Shown: piece after piece, positions 43,382-52,990 of the stretch
How the letters are laid out: every line of letters begins with the position of its first letter
Position numbering within the stretch: the first letter of the stretch is position 1
Assembly (NCBI GenBank): GCA_030674185.1
Contig: CM060308.1
Coordinates: 41,335,357 to 41,399,356 of the forward strand
Length of the DNA: 64,000 nucleotides
Reading direction: 5' to 3'
From: Monoplex corrugatus
Taxonomy: Eukaryota > Mollusca > Gastropoda > Littorinimorpha > Ranellidae
Program-made: the position numbers and the translations under genes
The notes under the pieces: generated by a model
What the model was told of the DNA's origin: nothing
Seen by the model: the letters and a program-made list of their open reading frames with translations, nothing else
The model's database searches: none

Positions 43382-43545
43382 GTACCAGGTAGACCCCGGG
43401 AGAAAATATTGGACGGGCTTGCAGGGTGGATGAAGACAGAGAGGATGGAAGATGCATTTGCAGCGACAGGGGATAGATTCGTGTGGAGGGCCATGATTGC
43501 CAACGCCTAGCAGCAGGGCACATGATGATGATGATAATGATGATG
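43382..43545 (+). pseudogene. RTE-A LINE, 3' fragment (copy 5)
   Basis: Plus strand: PGRPREKILDGLAGWM, TERMEDAFAATGDRFVWRAM and IANA then a stop, followed by cagcagggcacatg and a GATGAT-rich tail. A 7-bp duplication ACACAAG flanks it (43375-43381, 43546-43552). The longer open frame that starts at 43124 is a chance fusion of flanking sequence with this fragment. Confidence 0.9.
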
Positions 43546-43552
43546 ACACAAG

Positions 43553-44880
43553 AAAAGATGGTCCGGCCATATCATAAGTCTTAATTTTTCACTTTGAACA
43601 CATTATTGTCACTAGAAAATTAAACGATTGAACGATTGCTCTTAAAATATGGTTATATAAAATCGAGATAAAGTTCTTAAATCATGTTTACGGTTTTAAA
43701 TACAGCGGTCTTAGTGTTGGTCCAGAAGCAGCTGGATCATGCGCTGTAATGGATAGATGGTCTTTGTGCAACTGGATCATTTAGACATTTATTTATTGAA
43801 CCTTTTTTCTTTTCTTTTTTTGTTGTTTTGCTTTGCAATATGCAAACATCAACAAACAATGCGGTAAAGGAAAATGATATCAATTCATACAATAAGAAAA
43901 AGTGTTGTTGATATTCGAAACAACATGTAATATACAGAACATATACAACATATTTAACAGTGAAGTTTTCAATATTTACATCGAGATTGAAATACATGTC
44001 ATGAAGATAAGTTTGTTCTCTGCTGAGAAAACACTGGCATATAATTGTTCCACTGAGCATTAAAAACAAACAAGTGAAAGATTGTTTTGGCATTATATTT
44101 CAAGTTTCGAACCTTATATTCAGTAGTTACATTAGCATTATAGATAAATGATTTTGGAAACATTATAATAAGATAAAGTAATATATCTGTTTTTGCACTT
44201 TTTTCAACATCGAAAAAGACAAAATTTCGTGTGATTTTGATGTTAAAGGTATTTTTGCTTTTTTCATTGTATAATTGTTCTACTTAGACCTAGTGACTGC
44301 CACATCTGAAGACACACGAGGCAATCACGTTTGTTTTTGGCAAGGGCAGACATCGCTCCATCAGTGGTTCACCAAACGTAGGTCCGGGTTGATGTTCTGC
44401 TGTCAGTTCGTCTTCAGCTTTCCCTTTTTCCTGCGATCTCTTGGAGTCCAGTGTAGAACCTGATTGTCAGATCTCGACTGAGAAAGCTTCCATGTTTAGC
44501 CCAACCTGTTTAAGCAGATCTGCAGATGGTGAATGTTACTGGGGGTTTCCTGACTGCTCTCTGATTTGTTCGTTGAGGGATAAAGTCATTCCAGCGGATG
44601 CCAAAGACTTTGCGTATGCATCTCATGTCAAGCATACTGGGTCATGCACTTTGTGGATCTATGGACTTTATATAGATCATGCAGTATATTGGATGTATGG
44701 TCTCTAAACAACTGGATCATGTATTAAACCGTTTATATAACTGGAAAGTCTTGCCAGTACATTTTTGTCACATGCATAGACACGCAGATACAAACCTCTC
44801 TACGGTCGACATAAAATAAATCTCGCCTTTAAAATGATAATTAAAAAAGGGGGAGTTGAGGGTGGGTGGGAGAGATTGAA
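43553..44880. other. Unassigned AT-rich sequence with two related end words
   Basis: The words ctggatcatgcgctgtaatg ... tggtctttgtgcaactggatcat (43731-43783) and agatcatgcagtatattgga ... tggtctctaaacaactggatcat (44675-44722) are about 75 percent alike and lie 0.94 kb apart in the same orientation. The sequence between them is AT-rich with no domain. A minus 118-codon frame (44093-43737) is hydrophobic but unsupported. Confidence 0.4.
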
Positions 44881-44896
44881 AGAGAAGAAGAGGGTA

Positions 44897-44902
<6 letters not shown>

Positions 44903-44954
<52 letters not shown>

Positions 44955-45073
44955 TGAGAGAGAGAGGAGAGAAGAAGAAGAAGAAGAAGAAGGAGAAGAA
45001 GAAGAAGAAGAAGAAGAAATAGTAGTAGTAGTAGTAGTAGTTAGAGTAGTAGTAGTAGCAGAAGAAGAAGAAG
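44903..45073. repeat. (GA)n-(GAA)n-(TAG)n compound tract
   Basis: GA array, GAA array and about eight TAG units; translated artefacts of Glu/Arg/Lys and Ser. Confidence 0.95.
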
Positions 45074-45690
45074 GATGTTCTACGTAGCTACGGTCCAAGA
45101 CAAAAAATTCTTGCTAGTAGTGAAATGGTCAAGCAGACAATTGTGCTCTGAAGCAAACGTGCAGCCTATATTAACGAAGGACGTTTTATGCCTGAAATCA
45201 TATTTAATAAACGTATTTAGCACCACTGACGTATATAGGTGTAGATAGCTGAGAAGTCGCGAATGCATAAGTTTGGAAGTCACGCCACGGTCAAAGTCAC
45301 AAAGACATCCAAAGAGCCTAAAATCAGCACTTTTTGAGAAATATGCGTAAACAGTACGCTCTCAGGAACTACTGAATATATCTACATTCTGTTTTATGGT
45401 TGTCCGTTGTCCTTTCTTCACATTGAGTTTTCGTTCCCCTGATGCTTCTTCAAAGTTATTGTGGCCTTGAGAAGCCAAAAAAAAAAAAGAAAAAAAGTAT
45501 TAAAAGAAAGATTATTAGACTGGCTTGACAATCTTTTTTGTTGTTTCTGTTCAAGTAGATTTGTGTACAGTATCGTAATGCATGTGAAGTATTTAATTTT
45601 TAGTGTGTATTGAATAACAAATTTCACTACATTTCATTAAGATATTCTTTTTTTCGCGGTAGTTTGCCCGAGTTTCTGGTTGACCCAACG
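45074..45690. other. Unassigned sequence
   Basis: No recognised feature; A run at 45476-45500. Confidence 0.4.
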
Positions 45691-45699
45691 TATGTTTGT

Positions 45700-46015
45700 G
45701 GCAGTAAGAGTTGAGACCTTATTCAAGAATGATTAATTCTGCTCCATCAATTCATTTTGCTCTCCATTCAATTTAAAGTCTGTAAATCTGGTAGACTCCT
45801 TCAGCCTGCGCAAAATATCATGCGTTTGCAAGGTTTTGCAATTGAGGAGCGGGACAGCGTGGGGTTAAGAATGTATGGCGGACTGCGCTAACAGCACCAG
45901 AATGACTGGAGCACATAGAAAGTAGCGAACACACTAGTTTTCAATTTGCTGGGTGAGATTTATCTCGAGATATTTCATCTTGAGTCCACGGCTCTGTAAC
46001 AAGTCAGCCAACCCG
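45700..46015 (-). mobile_element. SINE A, full length but diverged
   Basis: Minus-strand head (46015-45960) with gacttgttacagagccgtgg and a decayed B-box, followed by the body with gcgcaggctgaaggagtcta (reverse of 45800-45819) and gacttt... words. More diverged than the copies at 6.5 and 30.5 kb. Confidence 0.6.
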
Positions 46016-46122
46016 CTAAAACACTTGTAGCCTTAATTTATTGTCGCTGGATTTATTTTCAACCAATAACTGTATGTCTCACATTGTATCCCTTTCTCTC
46101 TTTGCCCCCCTCCCTCTCAACT

Positions 46123-46157
46123 TGCGCGTGTGTGCGTGTGGCTGTGCGTGTGTGTGT

Positions 46158-46188
<31 letters not shown>

Positions 46189-46242
46189 GGGGGGGGCGTG
46201 CGTGTGTGTATGTGTGTGTATGTGTGTGTGTGTGTGTGTGTG

Positions 46243-46312
<70 letters not shown>

Positions 46313-46318
46313 TAAGAG
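46123..46318. repeat. (GT)n with (GC)n core
   Basis: GT array with CGCGCGCGCGCG (46161-46173) and a G run near 46189. The alternating purine-pyrimidine block is a strong Z-DNA candidate. Confidence 0.95.
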
Positions 46319-46574
46319 TGTGCGTGTATATGCTTGTGGGTTTGTGTTTGGACATCTATTTTAATAAAATCTTTACTAGGTATTATGCGCGATGGCAGTT
46401 TATATGTAAGCTCGCATGAACAGCATGATTTCCCGCTTTTACTGCCTCCCTTTTCTTTCCTCAGCCATCTTTATAGTTTGAATCGGCCCCCCAGGCCACA
46501 CCATCCCTCAACATACAAGCAGGCACATAACGTCTGGGCTTCAGTTGTTACTGTCACAAAGAATGCGTAAAGAA
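46319..46574. other. Unassigned sequence
   Basis: Nothing recognised. Confidence 0.35.
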
Positions 46575-46577
46575 GAA

Positions 46578-46850
46578 CATAATGAAGAAGAAGAAGAAGA
46601 AGAAGAAGAAGAAGAACGAAGAGGAAGAAGAACAAAAACAAAAAAACAAGAACAAGAACAAGAACAAGAACAAGAAGAAAGAAGAAGAAAGAACAAGAAG
46701 AACAAGAAGAACAAAAACAAGAACAAGAAGAAAGAAGAAAGAAGAAGAAAAAGAAAAAGAAAGAAGAAAAAAGAAGAAGAAGAAAAAGAAAGAAAGAAAG
46801 AAAGAAAGAGAGAAAGAAAGAAAGAAAGAAGAACAAGAACAAGAAGAAAG
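46578..46850. repeat. (GAA)n/(CAA)n/(AAAG)n purine tract
   Basis: About 270 bp of imperfect GAA, GAACAA and AAAG repeats. Lys/Glu-rich frames are artefacts. Confidence 0.95.
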
Positions 46851-47228
46851 TGAACGTTTTTATAGTCTGCTGAAAGACTGGATGGTGAAGTGGACTTCCT
46901 GACGTCCTGGGATAAGGCATTCCCTGACAAGGGCGGACATGTTTGAAGGCTTGCTGACCGCACTGCCTTGACCGACAATCTCTGGGCGTGGGGACAGGAT
47001 GAAACCTAGAGAATAATCTGAGCACATAAGTAAAATTGTGCTGTTGCAGAAGTTCAGACAGTGTTCTGCTTAATTCTTTAATCTATCCACGTGTAGCATC
47101 ATGGGTGTGGCGGGAGACTGAGCCGATGGTCAGCAAGCAAGCTGGAATGCCTTAGGGGGTAGAATGTCATGTAACGTCAAAGTCTCCTTCTCTCCGTCGA
47201 TTCAGATCTTCCTAGGTCTGCTTCTTTC
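46851..47228. other. Unassigned sequence
   Basis: No gene or shared repeat found. Confidence 0.35.
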
Positions 47229-47229
47229 A

Positions 47230-47312
47230 TTAACCCTTTGACTCCCGCACTTTATCCACCGACTGCAAAAACTTAACCCTTTGACTCCCTCACCCTATCC
47301 ACCAGCTTCCTG
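47230..47312. mobile_element. TTAA MITE, left half (copy M5)
   Basis: TTAACCCTTTGACTCCCGCA, the ccaccgactgcaaaaac spacer, then the inner start TTAACCCTTTGACTCCCTCA and ccaccagcttcctgg. The right half is missing and SINE A body follows directly. Confidence 0.8.
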
Positions 47313-47473
47313 GTGATGTCATCTTAGTGTTTCATAGATCCCGTTTCTCCTCCGCTTCCATCTAAGATCTTGCAAGTGCAGGTTCAAGGAGTGTGCCACA
47401 TGATAGACGGAGGATTAGGGGAGCATATGTGGAATTATCTGAGTCCATTGAATTGGTCTTGGGTAAACTCTAC
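47313..47473 (+). mobile_element. SINE A, 3' part, interrupted by RTE-B
   Basis: gatgtcatcttagtgtttca, atctaagatcttgcaagtgc, aaggagtgtgcca and gaattatctgagtcc follow the SINE A body. It ends gggtaaactctac, where RTE-B is inserted, and resumes aaactctacgctcac at 47748. Confidence 0.72.
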
Positions 47474-47747
47474 AGACATCCTGGAAACCATCAACAAACT
47501 GAAATGGAACTGGGCAGGACATCTCACCCGGAGAATGGACAATCGGTGGGGTGGACAACAAAAAGCCACATTCTGGATACCAAGAGACGGCATTCGCAAT
47601 AGACGAAGACAGAAAACTAGATGGAGAGACGACCTACATAGATTTGACAAGAACTGGAGAGGAAAAGCTCTGGGACGAAGTGAATGGAAGCAGCTGGGGA
47701 AGGCCTACGTCCAACAAAGGACTTTCAATGGCTGAAAGAAGAAGAAG
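47474..47747 (+). pseudogene. RTE-B LINE, C-terminal fragment
   Basis: Plus strand, one frame without stops until 47735: KLKWNWAGHLTRRMDNRW, RNRRRQKTRWRDDLHRF, GRSEWKQLGKAYVQQRTFNG. The pattern WxWAGHxxRxxDNRW...RWRDD...W...G.AYVQQ..xxG is the typical C-terminus of a second group of RTE-like LINEs, distinct from RTE-A. A (GAA)n tail follows, and a perfect 9-bp duplication AAACTCTAC flanks it (47465-47473, 47748-47756), placing it inside SINE A. Only about 87 codons are left of a protein of roughly a thousand residues. Confidence 0.9.
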
Positions 47748-47759
47748 AAACTCTACGCT

Positions 47760-48345
47760 CACAAGGGCTCTGTCTGCAGACGACAGATAATGATGAACGC
47801 GAGGGGACATAACCCTCCTGGCAGGGGCCCCAAGGGCAGTCAGAGGCCAGCATGAGGGGAGGTCCAGGCTGGGGTGACGAGAACGGTATCTGTAGGATCG
47901 CTAATCCCCCAGAAGGCGACTCCGGCTCGTTAAGGGATTAAGGGACTTAATGGGCATGAAGCGTAGGTTGTGAGGTTACTTACGGCTGGCTTAACTAACC
48001 CACTCGCCATGTTGTACGTGCCAAGACTAGACACACTTTTACTGCCGTTTAACTCCTCCCAATAATACATGCAGTAAACTATTCTAACTACGGTATATTG
48101 TTCCTAACGTCCATACAATATGTAGCTAACGTATCGTCATTATCCTGCCTCCTGCCTTCAAATTCGACTGCAAATGTTCAAGTCTTTATGCGCCGGCCCC
48201 GTCCACTCTGTTTTGGATGGATGCCTGCCCTTGAATGGTAGCGTCAGTACCAGTTCACCATCATATTCATCAGCAGAAAATTAAATGATTTGATCACCTG
48301 ACCAAAATGCAATCCCACCATCTGGCTCAACAAATACACAAAAAA
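47760..48345. other. Unassigned sequence
   Basis: 47810-47960 is GC-rich (for example ggcaggggccccaag). No open frame or repeat match. Confidence 0.4.
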
Positions 48346-48347
48346 TT

Positions 48348-48430
48348 ATTAGATTTAAAGTGAGAGGCAGACCAAGGAAGACCTGGATCGACGGAATGAA
48401 AGAGACCTTGCTGCCACTGCGACACTGGTA
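48348..48430 (+). pseudogene. Possible LINE C-terminal scrap
   Basis: Short open stretch VRGRPRKTWIDGMKETL. The GRPRKxWxDG word is common near the end of several LINE proteins (compare GRPREKMLDG in RTE-A). Too short to assign. Confidence 0.35.
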
Positions 48431-48689
48431 TCAAATAATTCAGATCTCTTGAGTGAAATGTTAGTCAAACAATGTTTGTCAATTGTATTCAGTCCTTATC
48501 TGTAGTCTAACTTTGTTTGAGAGTGCGTGCATGGAATGATAGACTGAGATCGGAATGAACATGTAGGTCTATGTCCGTATGCATGGTTGCACGTAGTCCT
48601 TGAAATGTGTGGATGAATAGGTAAATGAATGGCTAGAATGAATGGTTACATATAGGCCTTTTGTTAGCCGAAGACTCAAAGTCATCAAG

Positions 48690-49010
48690 TGCTCCTTGAA
48701 ACCACAGGATAAGCTTTCCAGCGTTCTTGTGAGCTTGGTGCGTATGGCGAATGCAATAACACCACAGCTTTTTTGATCGTCTTTGGGATTTTCAGTGCAG
48801 CAGAAGGTGTAGCCTCCTCCAATTTTCTCGGGCTAGATTATGTCTGCCAATCTAGGGTCACTCAGGGCAGCATTGTCCAGTTCAGAGCGATCCAACAACC
48901 TGGCCATCAAGGCTGTACGACGCAGTGGTCTATCATCTTTGTCCTGTAAGGTGTGGACATTTCATGCACCAAAAGCAACAAGTGTTTTCTTTCTTTTGTT
49001 ATTTGTATTG
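48690..49010 (-). pseudogene. RTE-type LINE endonuclease, N-terminal remnant
   Basis: Minus strand from about 48985: KTLVAFGA-NVHTLQDK, DDRPLRRTALMARLLDRSEL, DNAALSDPRLADII, IGGGYTFCCTENP and CGVIAFAIRTKLTRTLESLS. This matches the start of the RTE endonuclease (consensus TWNVRTL, RRTALxAREL, DIAALSETRL, GYTF, GVGFAI). The catalytic Asn of WNVRT is kept as -NVHT; a stop replaces the Trp-equivalent position, and the ExR motif has become DPR, so the enzyme is dead. Sequence at 49020-49270 may be the element's 5' region. Confidence 0.8.
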
Positions 49011-49460
49011 TTTTGACCCCAAAGAGGGATGATCAGACAGACTCTGCTATCTGCCAGGTAGATATATGAAACAGACTTTATGTAGGGGTGCCTTTTACTT
49101 CCCCCCCCCCCTCACCCTCCGTATTAACGGTTAGCAGTGCTGTCCCTGGAAAGTGCCGTTCTGTCACTGTGGGAGGACTGGAACACCGCATCCGTCTCAG
49201 GTCTATGGTGGATGACCATCAGCCCCCAAACCGGCCACTGTAGAGTTACAGCTGAAGACTTCTAGCAGCATCCTCTGGCTGTCCCTATCACCATTTCTGG
49301 CTTGCCTGTCCGCCTGACCAGCACAGGAATTTTTGAAGTGTGAAGCAGACGTGCAGTCCTGATTCCATTTTCTCATCTACTGATGCACGCAGTTTCACGG
49401 GTGCAATAAGGCTGATATTAGTGATTTTTTTTCCTCGTTTATCCATGTAATTGCTTGCAA

Positions 49461-49466
49461 CACACA

Positions 49467-49532
<66 letters not shown>

Positions 49533-49551
49533 TGCATACACACACATACAT

Positions 49552-49598
<47 letters not shown>

Positions 49599-49600
49599 AT
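49461..49600. repeat. (AC)n with CATA interruptions
   Basis: Two pure AC blocks divided by catgcatacacacacatacatg. Confidence 0.96.
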
Positions 49601-49685
49601 ATATATATGTATATATATACATATATATAATCTATATATCTATATATTATATATATATATATATATGCATACATACATACATACA

Positions 49686-49721
<36 letters not shown>

Positions 49722-49725
49722 TGTA
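49597..49725. repeat. (TA)n and (ATAC)n
   Basis: TA-rich stretch then about eleven ATAC units (49669-49712), then TA again. Confidence 0.95.
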
Positions 49726-50040
49726 TATTTTCGTGAGTAAGCTATGAAACTCTGCGCCACCCGCTGGGTTTCCTGCCCAGAGAACCATATTCCAGCTCCA
49801 TACGTTGATAAATGAGTGAATGATTTTTGTCAGTGTTATATCTAGTATCCGTTCTTATCCTTTGGTAGATCTTTACACGGCGTGGATTGTTTCGTTTGAT
49901 TTTTCGCTGTATTTTTATATTTTTAAGTTGGCATTTTGGGGTGGAAAATAACTCAGAAAGTTATACTTGTTATTGGTTTGAAAAGTTACGAGTTAAATGT
50001 AAATAAAAGAGATATTCAGTGTTTTTGGTTAGTTAGTTAG
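49726..50040. other. Unassigned AT-rich sequence
   Basis: No recognised feature; (TTAG)n of four units at 50028-50043 borders the GT array. Confidence 0.4.
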
Positions 50041-50043
50041 TTA

Positions 50044-50148
<105 letters not shown>

Positions 50149-50208
50149 CCCAAAGATGTTCCTGTGCAGAGAGCTGAAACAATGAGAGACCAAAAACACG
50201 GAAGACCA

Positions 50209-50402
50209 TTAACCCTTTGACTCCTGCACCCTCTCCACTAGCATCCTGCATTTGTCAACCATGATGGCAAAGCATCAAGTTGACCCTTTGACTTCCTCAC
50301 CTTATCCACCAGCTTCCAGCAGGAAGCTGGTGGATAGGGTGAGGAAGTCAAAGGTTTAACTTTTTGCAGTTGGTGGATAGGGTGCAGGAGTCAAAGGGTT
50401 AA
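50209..50402. mobile_element. TTAA-flanked nested palindromic MITE, copy M6 (194 bp, best preserved)
   Basis: TTAA at 50209-50212 and 50399-50402. Outer arms: TTAACCCTTTGACTCCTGCA at the left and its inverse gcaggagtcaaagggttaa at the right. Inner palindrome 50280-50359: ccctttgacttcctcacc ... agcttccagcaggaagct ... ggtgaggaagtcaaagg, nearly perfect over 80 bp. Between outer and inner ends are two unlike spacers (gtcaaccatgatggcaaagc and ctttttgcagttggtgg). Orientation of the spacers matches M2 and is reversed in M3. Confidence 0.92.
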
Positions 50403-50545
50403 AGTGATGATACAAGAATACTCTGAAGGCCATCCTCATGAGCTGTGTCATTAACAGCATCAACAAGGAAGACCTTGCCTCAACAAAGTAAACTGACGAC
50501 AGCAGTGCCCACATGACAGTCACATTTGAACATCGCAGAACAGCT
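50403..50545. other. Unassigned sequence
   Basis: No feature recognised. Confidence 0.3.
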
Positions 50546-50549
50546 GCAG

Positions 50550-50622
50550 CTGCGGGCCTCAGTAGCTTAGTTGGTTTAGCGTCGGATTAACATGCTGATG
50601 GTTGTGGGCTCGAATCCTGGGG
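50550..50622 (+). mobile_element. tRNA-like module (pseudo-tRNA)
   Basis: gggcctcagtagcttagttg gtttagcg (A-box region), ggattaacatgctgatggtt (anticodon-like aac) and gttgtgggctcgaatcctgg (B-box). Spacing is tRNA-like at about 72 nt, but the ends do not pair, so I treat it as a SINE head or pseudogene. Confidence 0.55.
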
Positions 50623-50945
50623 TGTATATATATATTATTAAAACTGGCCTTCTCACTGTCCCATCTTAACATTGTTGTTGTTCTGGTGATGTCAGTATAG
50701 GATTAGGTAAGTCCCACTTCCAATCTTAACTTAGCTGTGATGTGGGTAATCTACCAAATACAGATCACAAGTCCTGCTCATCAGAAAGTCGCGAATGCAT
50801 TTTGTCCTGCCCCATTTTCTGTACCATTCCTGTGTCACTTCCCCCACGTTGCTCATTTCGGCTCTCCAACATACATGTACCTCCAACGACACCGAAACTG
50901 AGGTCTCCATGACAACAAGACATGAAGAGTCACAGAAGTTGTGAC
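50623..50945. other. Unassigned sequence
   Basis: No recognised feature. Confidence 0.35.
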
Positions 50946-51245
50946 AAGTTTTAATAATGCTATGATGATGAAAATGGGGATAATAAATATAATATGAAGT
51001 TCGATTTTGAATTGAGACTGCGTGACAGTTTTTTTCATTTCATATCCTGGCGTCAACTAGGCTCGAAAGATACAGATATAGACAATTGTGGTGTCAGGAC
51101 GTTTGAACTAAACTAACAATGATGTATGCGTAAAGTGGATGAGACTCAACCAAACGGCTTCAGTCTTTCCACGAGCCCATAGCGCGCTGATCTCTGGGAA
51201 GGGGTTATTCATACTTGTCAACGTGATGGCGTGGATATGATCCAT
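50946..51245 (-). mobile_element. SINE B, body and eroded head
   Basis: The words attgagactgcgtgacag, catatcctggcgtcaacta, aaagtggatgagactcaac and gagcccatagcgcgc follow the SINE B copy at 8395-8600 in order; the ATG/AAT-rich tail lies at 50946-50990. The head at about 51200-51245 is too eroded for box calls. Confidence 0.72.
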
Positions 51246-52140
51246 TATTGGATAACTGCGACCCAAAATATTAACACCGTTTAAACGGTGATGTCTCAGC
51301 TATTGATCGAAAGATTTCCATCAAATTTGCATAATGTTTAGATTGTATCCAACGGACAGTAAGAAGACTATCTAATGTAGCACACCCGAGAATCGAACTC
51401 GCAGTCATGGATATTACTTTCTCACGGTGATAAAGAGAGCGCTAAAGTGAGCGGTATTAGTTAAAATTCTGGCAGATGGTGATTTTCTGTTTCGGTATCC
51501 ATTAGAAATACACTTAGATGACAATTTTCCAATGGTTTCACGCTATTTCGGATATGGATTTCTGATACGTTCGGATGATAATCGTTCCGTTATATCTCAG
51601 CCCTCGTATCCGATGACATGCAGGTCCACAGATCGTGGGATATGTAAATATCTCCGTTACTTTATATCTGGAAATTATCTGGATCTCATTCGCTGATGCC
51701 ATTCATTTTGTGTAATTTTGTCCACTCAAGAAACCGACTTAATTAATGTTATTGTCACAGAAATCCCTCAGGTAGAAACAGGCCAATACCTGTACTGCAG
51801 TATGAAACAAGTGTCGACAATGTCTAGCAAGACAGACAACTAGTCTGTAGTCTGATGTTAACAATGTCTGGCAAGCTATATCATGATAGGGCTATCTGGA
51901 AATACTGATCAGTTTGATGAAAACCGTGGGAAATATAGAAATAACACAGCGTCTCTGTTGCTATATCGAGAGGCTAGAGCTGCCGTGTTTCGAGTTTGTC
52001 AGAGTTGATGCGAAGATATTATTCCAAAGAACCACACTGTGAATGCAAGGACGGTACCAATATAAGACAGGATAAAAAAATTAGTGGTGCTGTGCTGAGT
52101 GATGCCATCTCGCTTGGGAAAGTTTCTTTTTTCGTCAAGT
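51246..52140. other. Unassigned sequence with one tRNA-like relic and a palindrome
   Basis: Perfect 16-bp palindrome CACCGTTTAAACGGTG at about 51278-51293. A minus-strand B-box-like gcgagttcgattctcggg (51383-51400) marks a tRNA-like relic. A near-repeated word (gtaaatatctccgttac and gttccgttatatctcag) suggests degenerate local duplication at 51500-51700. No gene. Confidence 0.4.
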
Positions 52141-52145
52141 TTAGT

Positions 52146-52242
52146 GGCCCATCAGTTCTGTTGGTTAGAGCGTCATGCATATAACGCAGGAGCCGTGGGT
52201 TCAATCCCTAAGCAGGACACAGTTTGTTTTTGTGGAGCCCTG
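52146..52242 (+). repeat. Tandem tRNA-Ile-like modules, array T3 (left part)
   Basis: gtggcccatcagttctgttg gttagagcg, atataacgcaggagccgtgg and gttcaatccctaagc, then the start of a second unit tgtggagccctgttatctctg, which is cut by RTE-A copy 6. Confidence 0.7.
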
Positions 52243-52251
52243 TTATCTCTG

Positions 52252-52420
52252 GAAAGAGAGCACCAGGTAGACCCAGGGAGAAAATATTGGACGGACTTGC
52301 AGGGTGGAGGACTGAGAGGGTGGAAGATGTGCTTGTGGCAACAAGGAATAGCTACATATGGAGGGCCATGATCGCCAATGCCATGCGGCAGGGCACGTGA
52401 TGGAGATGATGATGATGATG
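52252..52420 (+). pseudogene. RTE-A LINE, 3' fragment (copy 6)
   Basis: aaagagagcaccaggtagac, gagaaaatattggacggact, gagggtggaagatgtgcttg and gccaatgccatgcggcaggg followed by a GATGAT tail. It has lost frame near 52300. A 9-bp near-perfect duplication flanks it: TTATCTCTG (52243-52251) and TTACCTCTG (52421-52429), part of the tRNA-like A-box region. Confidence 0.88.
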
Positions 52421-52502
52421 TTACCTCTGTAGATTACAGTGCCATCCTGATAATGCAGGAGTCGTAGGTTTCACCCTCAGGTGGGCTACAGTTTTTTAAC
52501 AG
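52421..52502 (+). repeat. Tandem tRNA-Ile-like modules, array T3 (right part)
   Basis: ttacctctgtagattacagt gcc, cctgataatgcaggagtcgt and aggtttcaccctcaggtggg finish the split unit. A T-run then leads directly to the SINE A head. Confidence 0.68.
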
Positions 52503-52990
52503 CAGGCCGGCTGGCTCTGTTGGTAGAGCCATGGACTCAAGATCTGATGTCTTGAGTTCAACCCCAGCCTCCAACATAAAACCTGTACTGTTCGCAGTAC
52601 ACCCTAAAGCCTTCAATCATTTAGATGATGTCAGTTGAATGTTCCATAGGTCTCGTTCTCTCCTTCACCTTCATTTCAGTTTCAATTTCAAATTTTCAAG
52701 ATAACGTCTCCGCCCTCGGAATGAATTCCATACAAATGACGCCAGTGGTGTCACGTGATGGAGAAGGTCCAAAATGATCATGGCACAAGCCTTTAAGCCT
52801 TCATACATAAGCCTTCATACATAAGCCTTTATACATAAGCCCCATGATCTGGCAAGGTCCTGAGCTCTTAACTAACAATAAGCGTTTTGCGCATGCTTAA
52901 AGGAGTCTGCCAGATAACTACTGGCAGATTTGGATGCAGCGCATATGGAATTGTTCAGGTCGCTCTTCAACAGATTATCTCTAGGGAGAG
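52503..52990 (+). mobile_element. SINE A, full length, with internal insertion
   Basis: Best-kept head of the window: ggctctgttggtagagccat with B-box gagttcaaccccagcc. The body reaches gtctcgttctctccttc, is interrupted at about 52672-52880 by other sequence (including a 14-bp tandem aagccttcataca repeated about four times at 52792-52842), and resumes cgcatgcttaaaggagtctg to the cttcaacag end. Confidence 0.82.

Noticed and set aside
43737..44093. 118-codon hydrophobic minus frame
   Set aside because: AT-rich composition alone explains the Phe/Leu/Ile content; no homologous motif or codon bias seen.
50550..50622. Functional tRNA gene with AAC anticodon
   Set aside because: Boxes and spacing look right but the acceptor ends do not pair.
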